Shown piece after piece: positions 1-8,340 of a DNA stretch of 64,000 bases. The notes under the pieces are model-generated. The model ran no database searches. It saw only the letters and a program-made list of their open reading frames with translations, and was not told where the DNA came from. Origin of the DNA: Verrucomicrobiia bacterium. GTDB lineage: Bacteria; Verrucomicrobiota; Verrucomicrobiia; Limisphaerales; JAEYXS01. Position 1 is the first letter of the stretch, and each line of letters starts with the position of its first letter. The position numbers and the translations under genes were made by a program. The stretch is from assembly GCA_036405135.1 (NCBI GenBank), contig DASWYF010000022.1:186001-250000 (forward strand). Direction: 5' to 3'.

Positions 1-83
1 GCGGGAGCTGCTGGTGTCGAGGTTGTAACGGAGCGCCGGCCTCCGGCCCGGCGAGAGGTTGAAGTGTCGAATGGTGGAAAAGG

Positions 84-545
84 TTAGCCCTTCATCCATT
101 CGCAGACTTCGTAGTGGTCGCCGTTCATGCCGAGCTGTTGATAGACTTGCTTGGCGCGGGTGTTGCGCTTGTCCACGTAGAGGCGCAGGCCAAAGACGTC
201 GGCGCGTGATTCTGCGAGCGCTTTCACGTGGGCAAAGAGGTGCTTGAAGACGCCGCGACCGCGCGCCTCGGGAATGACATAGACGCTCTGGATCCACCAG
301 ATGTCGCCATTCCGCCAATCGCTCCACTCGCTGGTGATGAGCAGCGCGCCGAGGACGCGATCGCCCTCCGCGGCCACGTAGTAACGGCCACGCTGGGGTT
401 GCTCGAAAACAGCGAGCACGCCCGGAGTGCATTTCAGAGGATCGAGGCGCAGTTGCTCCGTCTCCCACGCCATCGCGAGCTGGAATTCGGTGATGGCGGG
501 AGCATCAGCAGGCACGGCGGCGCGGCATAGGATGGATTGGCTCAC
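84..545 (-). CDS. GNAT-family N-acetyltransferase
   Basis: 153-residue protein of one GNAT domain, predicted to transfer an acetyl group from acetyl-CoA to an amine; the substrate cannot be read from the sequence. The acetyl-CoA pyrophosphate-binding loop is visible as RGRGVF at residues 95-100, just after the beta4 strand (WWIQSVYVIPEA). The C-terminal part has the usual LYVDKRNTRAKQVYQQLGM alpha4-beta6 pattern, in which N and Y/F of the family motif (NxRAxxxYxxxGF) are recognisable. Length is normal for a single-domain member. No signal peptide, so cytoplasmic. It stands alone, divergent from the exported carboxypeptidase gene to its right. Family assignment is firm, function open. Confidence 0.9.
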   Translation of the reverse strand: MSQSILCRAAVPADAPAITEFQLAMAWETEQLRLDPLKCTPGVLAVFEQPQRGRYYVAAEGDRVLGALLITSEWSDWRNGDIWWIQSVYVIPEARGRGVFKHLFAHVKALAESRADVFGLRLYVDKRNTRAKQVYQQLGMNGDHYEVCEWMKG

Positions 546-651
546 AGCGAGAGAGTAGCGGTGAAGAGACGCCGGGTGAAGCGCAGATGTAGATGTCTTT
601 ACGCTTGGCAGTAAAGGCAGACTGGCGAACGATGTGTGCTATTCTTACGTC

Positions 652-1908
652 ATGAAGCAGTTTCGTCGTCATCGGACTTTTTCACTGCGATTACTGGCCG
701 CGATTTTATTCGCAGGCCAATTGCTCTCCGTCACGCCCGCGCAAGCCGCTGAGACCGCGGAGAAAAAAGTCATCCTGCAAGAACGGAAGAAGTGGGTCTT
801 CAAGGAAGACGGTGTGACCTTCAACAACGACTTCGCCGGAGCACGCGTGAACGAATGCACGCGCCTCGGTAAAGACGAGTATCGCATCCTCATCAAGCCC
901 GAGAATGCACCGGTGAACAACAGCGCGTGGTATTCCTTCCAAGTGCAGGCGAAGGAAGCGAAGTCCATCACGGTGCACGTGATCTACGAGGGCGGGGGAC
1001 ATCGCTATCGCCCGAAGACCAGCACGGATGGTATGTCATGGGAACCGCTCGCGACGAATCTGTGGCAAGTCTCGCCGAAGCGCACGGAACTGACGCTGCA
1101 ACTCAAGGTGGAAACGGAGCCGCTGTGGGTGTCCGGTCAGGAGATCATCACGCAGGAGACATTGAACGAGTGGTTCGATAACATCGTGATCCAGTCCTAC
1201 ATCACGCGCACGAACATCGGCAAATCCATGGCGAAACGGCCTATTGAAGCCTTCGAGATCAACGACGATGCGCCGCCGAATTACGTGTTCCTCATCAGCC
1301 GCCAGCATCCGCCCGAAGTGACTGGCCAACTCGGCCTCATGCGCTTCATCGAAGCGCTGACGATTGATAGCCCGCTAGGCCAAAAATTTCGCGAGCGCTT
1401 CCGCGTGTTCGTCGTGCCCATGGTGAATCCCGATGGCGTGTATGAAGGTCAATGGCGGCACAACCTCGGTGGTGTGGACCTGAACCGCGATTGGGTGAAG
1501 TTCGCGCAACCCGAGACGCAAGCGGTTCGTGACGCGATCGTGGAATGCTTGAAAGAAGAAGGCGCGAAGCCGTATCTGATGATCGATTTCCACTCCACGG
1601 ATCAGGACATCTTTTATACGCAGCAAGAGGATGCGAAAATCTTCCCGCCGAAGTTCACAGATACCTGGCTCGCGCAGATCAAGGAACGCCTGCCAGACTA
1701 TCAGCCGAATCGCAGTGGCGCTCACAATGTTGGGATGCCGACCTCGAAATTCTGGGGCCACGAACAATATGGCATCGCCGCGATCACGTTGGAATTCGGC
1801 GATAACACCGACCGCAGTTTCATCCGCGAACTAAGCCGCACCGCTGCGGAAGAGATGATGAAGCTTTTGATCGAAGCGGACAAGGTGCAGAACTCGCCCG
1901 CACCTTAG
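652..1908 (+). CDS. Exported M14-family zinc carboxypeptidase-like protein
   Basis: About 418 residues from ATG 652. An in-frame ATG 18 bases upstream also exists, but the one at 652 gives a clean signal peptide (MKQFRRH..., then LLAAILFAGQLL, ending TPAQA^A). A beta-rich N-terminal domain (to about residue 190) precedes a metallocarboxypeptidase domain. Zinc ligands are visible: the HPPE motif (H219, E222) and the later H315 in DFHST. The catalytic Glu is E382 in TLEFGD, and the substrate-binding NPDGV and DLNRDW motifs lie between. The beta-domain plus M14 layout resembles the cytosolic-carboxypeptidase-like (M14D) branch, but this one is exported. It probably trims peptides or peptidoglycan stems; the substrate is unknown. 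Confidence 0.85.
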   Translation: MKQFRRHRTFSLRLLAAILFAGQLLSVTPAQAAETAEKKVILQERKKWVFKEDGVTFNNDFAGARVNECTRLGKDEYRILIKPENAPVNNSAWYSFQVQAKEAKSITVHVIYEGGGHRYRPKTSTDGMSWEPLATNLWQVSPKRTELTLQLKVETEPLWVSGQEIITQETLNEWFDNIVIQSYITRTNIGKSMAKRPIEAFEINDDAPPNYVFLISRQHPPEVTGQLGLMRFIEALTIDSPLGQKFRERFRVFVVPMVNPDGVYEGQWRHNLGGVDLNRDWVKFAQPETQAVRDAIVECLKEEGAKPYLMIDFHSTDQDIFYTQQEDAKIFPPKFTDTWLAQIKERLPDYQPNRSGAHNVGMPTSKFWGHEQYGIAAITLEFGDNTDRSFIRELSRTAAEEMMKLLIEADKVQNSPAP

Positions 1909-1927
1909 AGATGATCTGGAAAATCTC

Positions 1928-2662
1928 TTAATAAGGCGTCGCGACATTGCCGAGGCTGAGGATCTTCCAAATCTCATCCTGCGCCGCGTTGTTCGTAGGG
2001 CTGATGATGGTGCAGTTCGCCAGCGGCTTGTCGAAGTGTGTGCGTTCCATCCAAGCCACACTACCATCGCCGAAGAGTGTGTTCACACCTGTTACATGAC
2101 GTGAATCTAAACGCTCGGGAAGTCCCGGCGTATCCGCCATGATCGCCACTTTGCTCAGGCGTTCCAGGCGCGGCCAGATGGGCGGACGATTCGTCGCACC
2201 CCAATCCACCACCGGCGTCGTCGCGTAACCGCCTTGCACATTCACCCCGTTCGTTCCCGGTGGCCAGGGGTTCTCCGAGGTTTGAAACTTCTGCGACGCC
2301 GCACGTTCAGCGGGGCAATAAAGTATCTTGGGAGTCTCCAGCATGTTCGCCGTGTAAAGCCGTCCGAAGATCACGAAATGATTCACCGTGCCGCTATAAA
2401 CCATCGTGTTCCACTGCTTGCGCCCACCGCGATAACCCAGCGGCACCGCGCCATTATTATCCAGCGCGTAGAGATGCAGGATGCTGTTCATCTGCCGCAG
2501 GTTGTTCACGCAAGAAGTGCGTTGCGCCTTGGCCTTAGCCATGGAGAGAGCGGGCAGTAGCATGCTCGCAAGGATGGCGATGATCGCGATGACGACGAGC
2601 AGCTCGATCAGCGTGAAGCCGCGAGCTACCTGTCTTAACAGCTGACGTGTCGTCATCATCAT
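1928..2662 (-). CDS. Pseudopilin-like protein with prepilin N-terminal methylation site
   Basis: 244 residues. The N terminus has a short basic leader, then the prepilin peptidase site [25 protein letters not shown] (written here only as the motif; cleavage after G15), giving the hydrophobic alpha1-N helix of type II secretion pseudopilins. The rest ([19 protein letters not shown]..., [16 protein letters not shown] near the C terminus) matches the DUF1559-like pseudopilins that are highly multiplied in Verrucomicrobia and Planctomycetes. Its ATG overlaps the stop codon of the upstream PQQ protein gene (ATGA), so the two are probably translationally coupled. Likely anchored in the inner membrane or periplasm; the exact role of this family is not established. 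Confidence 0.9.
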   Translation of the reverse strand: MMMTTRQLLRQVARGFTLIELLVVIAIIAILASMLLPALSMAKAKAQRTSCVNNLRQMNSILHLYALDNNGAVPLGYRGGRKQWNTMVYSGTVNHFVIFGRLYTANMLETPKILYCPAERAASQKFQTSENPWPPGTNGVNVQGGYATTPVVDWGATNRPPIWPRLERLSKVAIMADTPGLPERLDSRHVTGVNTLFGDGSVAWMERTHFDKPLANCTIISPTNNAAQDEIWKILSLGNVATPY

Positions 2663-4860
2663 TTCGTTTTAACATCCGGCAGGGCAAACGCCACGTAGGC
2701 ATCGCCCTGATTTCCGCCCAGCTTACCCCCACCTGTGGCCGGGATGACAATATATTGTTTCCCATTCACCTCGTAAGTCGCCGGTGGCACATTGCCGCCG
2801 AAAGGCAGCTTCACGGACCAAAGCTCCGCGCCCGTATCTGCATCAAACGCACGAAGCTTCTCATCCCGCGTGCCACCGCAGAAGACCAGTCCACCCGCCG
2901 TCGCGATAGCACCTCCGAAGTTCTCCGTGCCCGTCTTCGCCATACCTTGCTTCGTGAGTTCAGGATATTCACCCAGCGGCACCTTCCAAAGAATCTTGCC
3001 CGTGTTCAGATCGATGCAATTCAACGAACCCCACGGCGGTTTCGAGGCCGGATAACCATCGGGATCGAGGAAGCGATTCCAGCCCGCTTGCACGTAACTA
3101 GGGCGCTCAGGCTTCACCGTGTTCGCGGGCAAGGGACGGTCGCGCAAGTACAGGAAATCGAGCAATGCCTTCTGCTCATCGCCGCTCATCGACGGAGCCA
3201 TGGGCATCAAGCCGCGCCCTGTTTGCAAAAGCTCCACCACTTCCGCATCCTTCATCCGATGCCGCAATCCGCGCAGAGGCGGCGCGACACCGATGCCCAT
3301 GCGATCATTCCCGTGACACTGAGCGCACGTCGCGCGATAGGTTTCTTCACCCTTGGTCGGTGTCGCCTTGGCGTCAAAAGGCGGCTCATCATTCACGATG
3401 AGATTCATCAACCACGGAATCTCGTTCGCACTCACGTAGAGGCGGCCCTTGGTCGGATCTGTGGCTGCACCTGTCCACTCCGCACCGCCATGCACACCGA
3501 AGAAAACAGTTACCTTGCGATCACTCAGTGGTTGAAACCAACCGTATTGCAGACTCTTCAAGCGATCGCGCACAAACTCCGCTGCTTCTTCTGAACGTAG
3601 CGTGATATCACTGGTATGAAAATCTTGTTTCGCAAATGGCTGAGGCAATTCGATGTCCGGCTGATACGGCGCCGTGATTTCACCGGGCACGCTGGAGGTT
3701 GGCGCGCGACGCAAGCGCACGGGGAAGATCGGCTTGCCTGTCACGCGATCTAGCAGGAGCGTGTTGCCGATTTTCGTCACCGTCGCCACTACATCCACGC
3801 GTTTGCCCTCGCGCGTGATGGTGCTCAGGACAGGCGGGGCAGGGATGTCGAGGTCCCAAATGTCGTGGCGGATCTCTTGAAAATGCCAGAGCCGTTTTCC
3901 CGTACGGGCATCTATGGCCACGACGCAATTCGCGAAAAGATTCTCGCCGCGATGCTGCATCCCCATGAAGTTTGGCTTCGGCGAACCCGTCGCGATATAG
4001 GCTATGCCTCGCACCTCATCCAGCGCCATGCCGCCCCAGCAATTCGCCGCCACGTTCTGCGGCTTGTCCCAAGTATCGAAGCCGAATTCGCCTTCCTGCG
4101 GCACCGTATGAAACGTCCACAGCAGCTTGCCGTTGTTGATATCAAAACCCCACACATCTTTCTCAAAACCCGGCACCACGATGATGTTTTGAAAGATGGC
4201 GGGGCCAGCCGTCGCTGCGCCGAATCCACCGGAAGACCTCCCCGGCAATTCCATGCGACCATCTGTGCCGAACTCTTTTACCGGCAACCCTGTTTTCGCA
4301 TGCAGCGCATACAGATGCTTGCCCGCCGTGAAGTAGAGACGTGCTTCCTTGGCATCTTTGCCCGCGTGATAGATCAGCCCTCGATACGCCGGGCGTCCTT
4401 CTGGTTTGTAGCGCCAAAGTTCTTTCCCATTCGTCGCGTCCACGGCGGCGATGTGTTGTCCCACTGTCGGCACATACATCACGCCGTTAACGATCACCGG
4501 GTTGCACTGGATGTTTCCTTTCCCATCACCCGAGCGATACACCCACGCCTCGGTGAGTTGGCTCACGTTGGATTTGTTGATCTGTGTGAGCGCCGAGAAT
4601 CGCGCCGAACCATTGTCTCCATGAGAGCGTGACCAATTGCTGAATGTTTCGGTCTTTGGAAAACCATTGGCAGGTGTGAGTTCACCCGGTTTGGCGGCGG
4701 GAATGGTTTGATACAGCGGCAGCTTGGCGCGAGGCGCAGCATCTTCCACGGCCCAATAATCCGGTTTATCCGCAGCTTGTGTGTGCAAGCATGCGAACAA
4801 GGCGATGGCCAAACCAATTTTCCGTGAATGCAAACGGGACATTCCCCTAGAAACTGTCAT
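2659..4860 (-). CDS. Exported PQQ-dependent dehydrogenase with inserted cytochrome c domain
   Basis: 733 residues from ATG 4860. The open frame runs further upstream, but that part overlaps the preceding gene; 4860 has AAGG six bases upstream and leads into a signal peptide ([17 protein letters not shown]). The protein is a PQQ-type beta-propeller (blades such as [14 protein letters not shown] and [12 protein letters not shown]) with an inserted cytochrome c haem site CAQCH at about residues 512-516, followed by a LMPMAP segment supplying the methionine ligand. The last blades ([28 protein letters not shown]) follow the cytochrome part. This is the layout of quinoprotein sugar/alcohol dehydrogenases acting in the periplasm and passing electrons to the haem. 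Substrate unknown. It sits 53 bases after a membrane flavoprotein-like gene and overlaps a pseudopilin gene. Confidence 0.9.
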   Translation of the reverse strand: MTVSRGMSRLHSRKIGLAIALFACLHTQAADKPDYWAVEDAAPRAKLPLYQTIPAAKPGELTPANGFPKTETFSNWSRSHGDNGSARFSALTQINKSNVSQLTEAWVYRSGDGKGNIQCNPVIVNGVMYVPTVGQHIAAVDATNGKELWRYKPEGRPAYRGLIYHAGKDAKEARLYFTAGKHLYALHAKTGLPVKEFGTDGRMELPGRSSGGFGAATAGPAIFQNIIVVPGFEKDVWGFDINNGKLLWTFHTVPQEGEFGFDTWDKPQNVAANCWGGMALDEVRGIAYIATGSPKPNFMGMQHRGENLFANCVVAIDARTGKRLWHFQEIRHDIWDLDIPAPPVLSTITREGKRVDVVATVTKIGNTLLLDRVTGKPIFPVRLRRAPTSSVPGEITAPYQPDIELPQPFAKQDFHTSDITLRSEEAAEFVRDRLKSLQYGWFQPLSDRKVTVFFGVHGGAEWTGAATDPTKGRLYVSANEIPWLMNLIVNDEPPFDAKATPTKGEETYRATCAQCHGNDRMGIGVAPPLRGLRHRMKDAEVVELLQTGRGLMPMAPSMSGDEQKALLDFLYLRDRPLPANTVKPERPSYVQAGWNRFLDPDGYPASKPPWGSLNCIDLNTGKILWKVPLGEYPELTKQGMAKTGTENFGGAIATAGGLVFCGGTRDEKLRAFDADTGAELWSVKLPFGGNVPPATYEVNGKQYIVIPATGGGKLGGNQGDAYVAFALPDVKTK

Positions 4861-4913
4861 ACCCACCTTCGACGGCAAGCCGTGAGTTGTATTCGATTGA
4901 AGGATGAATCCAT

Positions 4914-6815
4914 TTACTGTTCTTTCTTCATCCATTCCCGGCAAAGTCCCAGCCCTATGAGTAATAATCCCATTCCTGCAAACGCTGGTAGCAGATGGTG
5001 CCAATCTACATAGCCAACGTGGAAATGGACACCAATGGCACAGACATAAGCCGCCAGACCGCTCCAGAGAAACGCATGCCACAGCCAGTTCGCGCCACGT
5101 CGCAAACCCCACATGCTGCCGAGCAGGTAGAGTAATCCGGAAGCGATGAGCATCCCGCCCAACGTGGCACGATCATGCGCAACCAAGGGCACCAGACGAG
5201 GATTCGCGTCACGCAACGTGATGAACTCCGTTTGCAAGAATTTCAGATCCGTATGCACAAACACATCGTTAATGCCGACGCAGCAGATGATGACGCCTGC
5301 GCCGAGCAGTCCCACACTATGAATCACCAGCAATAGTTGCCCCCATTGCGCTCGTCGCCATTCTTTCGTCTCCGTCCATTCTGGTGGGGATGAGTGAGTG
5401 CGTTGCGGTAAATCACCCACGATGCCTTGCACGAATAACTGAAACAGGACTGCGGTCACAAAGCCGTGAAAGGGATCGAAGTAATCGAATCCCAGGAACA
5501 GGAAGAAGGAAAAGAAACCGGCTCCAGCGGAGATAAGAACAGCGACCTTCGCCCAATGCTCACCGCGTTTGCTGCCAAACCATGAGAAGCTCATGTAGAG
5601 TAAACCGATGGCAATCATCGTGCCTGCCAGTGACACGCGATCATGTGACATGAAAGGCAGCAATCGTTCATTCACCAACTGTAACTGCGCGCGGCTGATG
5701 CCGCAGAAGGCTTCATCATATGGCATCACTATCCGTGTGAGCGCGATCCATAATGCCAGTACGCTGCCGATGAGCATTCCCAGTCCCATGAGCGCCGTCC
5801 AAAACCATGAGAGCTTTGCCAGACGTGGCGGTGCTGTCTCTTCGGCCGCAGGCAGAGTGCTCAACACTGCTTCATTGAGGCGTTTCGGCAAGCCGGGGCC
5901 GGAGTAAATAAGTCCCGTATCGATCTGCACTAACGTAGCGCCTGCTCCCAAAACCTCCTTTGCATCGATGGGCTGATGAATGCCGCCGGAGGCGATGATA
6001 GGCAATGTATCGCCGGCCACTCCTCGAACTTGCTTCACCGCATCCACCAAAAGTGGTTTGCTTGCCGGGCTGTATATCTGTGTGCCTCCTTGCACCTGAT
6101 AGGCATCCAGAATCACACCGTCGCAACCAGAGAAAATATTGTCCGGAAACGAAAGGCGTTGAGTCACTGGCACCACGAGCAGCCACGAATGCTTCGGCGC
6201 ATTTGCATGCAGTGTTTCCCAGAGCTGGCCCCATTCTGCGGCAGACCACCCGGGCAAAGTTCCTTGTGTGCTTACTTCTATAGAAAAAATCCCCGTATGG
6301 GCTTTCAGCGTCCCCGCAAGCTCAAGAAGTGATTTTGCTGCCGAAGCCGAGTCCGCCTTTTCCACGCGCAATCGCACGATGCAATGCACCGGACTGGTTT
6401 GCTTCCCTCTCAATCTATCCGCCAGGCCAGGTGCATCGATGGTGGCTGGTGAAGACATCTTTAGCGCTTCACGGCTTTCATCTCGTTCGAGGTTCTTGGC
6501 CTCTTGTGCGGTATCTGTGAGAGGGCCGAGCTCGATGAAGGAGAAGCCGAAACGCGTCCACGCATTTATCGCAAGTCCAGTTCCATCCAGGCGCGTGCCT
6601 AAGCCAACAGGTCCGATGAACTTGCGCCCCAACAAAGTATTCTCTAGGCGGGCATCGGGCCGCATGTGGCCGAGGAAATCAATGAATGCACCGCCGAGTC
6701 CTTGCGGCAGATCGCCTATCATACCCATGAAACTGCAGGCCAACGATTGGGCCTTATCCGCAGGCAGACGGAAGAGCAGGGGACGGGAAACGGTGCGATA
6801 GAACCAGTCTGGCAC
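4914..6815 (-). CDS. Dihydroorotate dehydrogenase-like domain fused to a duplicated membrane domain
   Basis: 633 residues. Residues 1 to about 325 resemble class 2 (quinone-linked) dihydroorotate dehydrogenase: MPDWFYRTVSRPLLFRLPADKAQ at the N terminus, GPVGLGTRLDGTG at 69-80, LPIIASGGI at 271-279 and the FMN-phosphate segment GATLVQIDTGLIYSGPGLPKRLNE. The usual NIGKN block that follows the substrate region is not recognisable, so catalysis is doubtful. Residues 335-628 form a membrane domain with about eight hydrophobic segments and an internal duplication: residues 384-421 and 540-577 share the pattern HDRxSLxGxMIAxGLLY...KRGxxW. First gene of a probable operon with the PQQ-cytochrome protein. 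It may be a quinone-linked oxidoreductase rather than a pyrimidine enzyme. Confidence 0.75.
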   Translation of the reverse strand: MPDWFYRTVSRPLLFRLPADKAQSLACSFMGMIGDLPQGLGGAFIDFLGHMRPDARLENTLLGRKFIGPVGLGTRLDGTGLAINAWTRFGFSFIELGPLTDTAQEAKNLERDESREALKMSSPATIDAPGLADRLRGKQTSPVHCIVRLRVEKADSASAAKSLLELAGTLKAHTGIFSIEVSTQGTLPGWSAAEWGQLWETLHANAPKHSWLLVVPVTQRLSFPDNIFSGCDGVILDAYQVQGGTQIYSPASKPLLVDAVKQVRGVAGDTLPIIASGGIHQPIDAKEVLGAGATLVQIDTGLIYSGPGLPKRLNEAVLSTLPAAEETAPPRLAKLSWFWTALMGLGMLIGSVLALWIALTRIVMPYDEAFCGISRAQLQLVNERLLPFMSHDRVSLAGTMIAIGLLYMSFSWFGSKRGEHWAKVAVLISAGAGFFSFFLFLGFDYFDPFHGFVTAVLFQLFVQGIVGDLPQRTHSSPPEWTETKEWRRAQWGQLLLVIHSVGLLGAGVIICCVGINDVFVHTDLKFLQTEFITLRDANPRLVPLVAHDRATLGGMLIASGLLYLLGSMWGLRRGANWLWHAFLWSGLAAYVCAIGVHFHVGYVDWHHLLPAFAGMGLLLIGLGLCREWMKKEQ

Positions 6816-6885
6816 GGGCCCAGCCTAATGAACCGCGCAGGAATGGAAAGGTTTTGTAAAAGGCGCGGAAGTGATGCTTGCAGAA

Positions 6886-7872
6886 TCAGAACTGCCGCTG
6901 GGGAGTGGGCAGGATGGCAGGGCGACGAACGGAGATGGGGCGTTCTTCCTGACGCAACTGGCCGTTTTGCTGGAAAAGGTCCGGGCGTGACGGGTCCGGA
7001 GCCAAGTTCGGAGTCAGGGAGGAGTTGCGAGGAGCCATTCCACCGGGAACATTGTTTGCCGAGGTGCTGGCACGTTCCAAAGTGCCCAGCGGACCGGCAG
7101 TAGCGCGAGGAGTGTTCTGGCTGATGCCAAGGCCGGGGCTGCCATTGTTTCCGTTGAATCCGGTTCCAAGGTTCCCAGTTTGTGGGCGTGTGAATCCGAG
7201 TTTCTCCAAGGCGGAAGCCTTGCTTGATTCGGCTGACGAGTTAAACCCGGCGCTGGGTGGCAAGCCATGCTCGCGGATCGGGGAGCCAGGAGCGTGTTCC
7301 GCGCGGAACGGCTGATTTTCCGGGCGGGTGCTGTTACCGAAGAGGACGCGGTTAGTGGAGCTGCCGTTGCTGAAAGGGGACAGATTCTCCTGCCGGTTTT
7401 CCCGGCGGAAGGGATCGTTTTGCTTCTGATCAAAACGGTCACGCTTGTTCTCACGGCGTTCGTCCCAATCCTTCTTTTCTGCTAGATCCTTTTCCTTGCT
7501 CTTATCCTTGGTATTGCTGCGGGTCTTGTGATCTTGGGAATCCGTATCGTCTGCCTCGTCTTTTTCGGTTGAGAGCCAGTCTTTGCCGTCCTTCTTTTTT
7601 TTCTGCAGGTCCACGACTTCCCGCGGGCGCATGGATGGAGGCAGCTCTGTGGGGGCCATTTCTTCCGCTTTGGAGCCACGACCGCCCATGCGGTTAAAGT
7701 CCAACGTCTCCAAGGCCGGTTTGGCTTGCTGAACGGCCAGGTTGGCTTTCTTGGCGTCCTTGTCCTTGCCGCTGGAGAACAGGATCTTCTCGCCCGCTTC
7801 AGCCCAATGCGCGCCCAGGCCTGCGATCAGGCAGACCGTCAGCAAGAAACGTGGCGCACTTTGAGACTGCAT
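6886..7872 (-). CDS. Exported low-complexity charged protein, unknown function
   Basis: 328 residues, not recognised. Residues 1-26 form a signal peptide (RFLLTVCLIAGLGAHWAEAG). The mature part is poorly ordered: a lysine/aspartate-rich tract at about residues 88-150 (KKKKDGKDWLSTEKDEADD...), then an Arg/Asn/Gln-rich stretch with a DRFDQKQNDPFRRENRQ segment, and a Gly/Asn/Ser/Pro-rich C-terminal half. No catalytic motif, TM segment or cysteine pair is seen in the mature part. It is probably a disordered envelope or periplasmic protein. Codon use looks like that of its neighbours, and the signal peptide makes a real gene likely. Confidence 0.65.
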   Translation of the reverse strand: MQSQSAPRFLLTVCLIAGLGAHWAEAGEKILFSSGKDKDAKKANLAVQQAKPALETLDFNRMGGRGSKAEEMAPTELPPSMRPREVVDLQKKKKDGKDWLSTEKDEADDTDSQDHKTRSNTKDKSKEKDLAEKKDWDERRENKRDRFDQKQNDPFRRENRQENLSPFSNGSSTNRVLFGNSTRPENQPFRAEHAPGSPIREHGLPPSAGFNSSAESSKASALEKLGFTRPQTGNLGTGFNGNNGSPGLGISQNTPRATAGPLGTLERASTSANNVPGGMAPRNSSLTPNLAPDPSRPDLFQQNGQLRQEERPISVRRPAILPTPQRQF

Positions 7873-7925
7873 ACTTGATTCCCTAATCCATCAGATGCAA
7901 TCCGTCAACCATACGGAGCGGGATT

Positions 7926-8255
7926 TTACACAACTGTCAAAGGTCCGTCGAAGACGGTCAGGCTGATGACCTCGCCCTTGGCCACATGTGGGCCATGCTG
8001 CACGCCTTTCGGTGAGAAGAAGGTCGTGCCGGGTTTGTAACTCACGCCGGATTCTTCCCATTCGCCGGAGAGCACGTAAGCCCATTCATTCGCCAGTGGA
8101 TGTGTATGGGCCGGGACGGTGACGCCTGCCTTGAATTTCCTTAGCACGACCACACCACCTGTTTCCGGATTCTTATGCAGTATCTTCAATTCGACGCCCT
8201 CATAAGGACCAGGTTGCCAAGGCTTTTCATCCGCATTTGCGACGTATGGAAACAT
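7926..8255 (-). CDS. Small cupin-domain protein
   Basis: 109 residues from ATG 8255 (MFPYVANADEK...). The open frame extends upstream, but that extension overlaps the divergent oxidoreductase region and is not cupin-like. Cupin motif 1 is present as AHTHPLANEWAYVLSGEWEE, with HTH and the downstream Glu as metal ligands. Motif 2 is present as FFSPKGVQHGPH with its His. It is closest in layout to ChrR-like/anti-sigma-type cupins or small dioxygenase-like cupins acting in the cytoplasm. No nearby gene suggests a substrate. Divergent from the FAD oxidoreductase gene (85 bases between starts). Confidence 0.85.
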   Translation of the reverse strand: MFPYVANADEKPWQPGPYEGVELKILHKNPETGGVVVLRKFKAGVTVPAHTHPLANEWAYVLSGEWEESGVSYKPGTTFFSPKGVQHGPHVAKGEVISLTVFDGPLTVV

Positions 8256-8340
8256 GTGTGCAAGGGTAGCGGTGGAACGGGTGAAAGTCGAATGCATCCT
8301 TGCTGAGGCAGAACGGAGGTGGCAACGTATCGGCAACACC

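Noticed and set aside
1-83. Possible gene end at the left edge
   Set aside because: Too short to judge and no protein-like frame is visible.
1908-1930. Small inverted repeat TAGAGAT...ATCTCTTA between the convergent M14 and pseudopilin genes
   Set aside because: Stem of only six to seven A/T-rich base pairs without a T tract; too weak to call a terminator.
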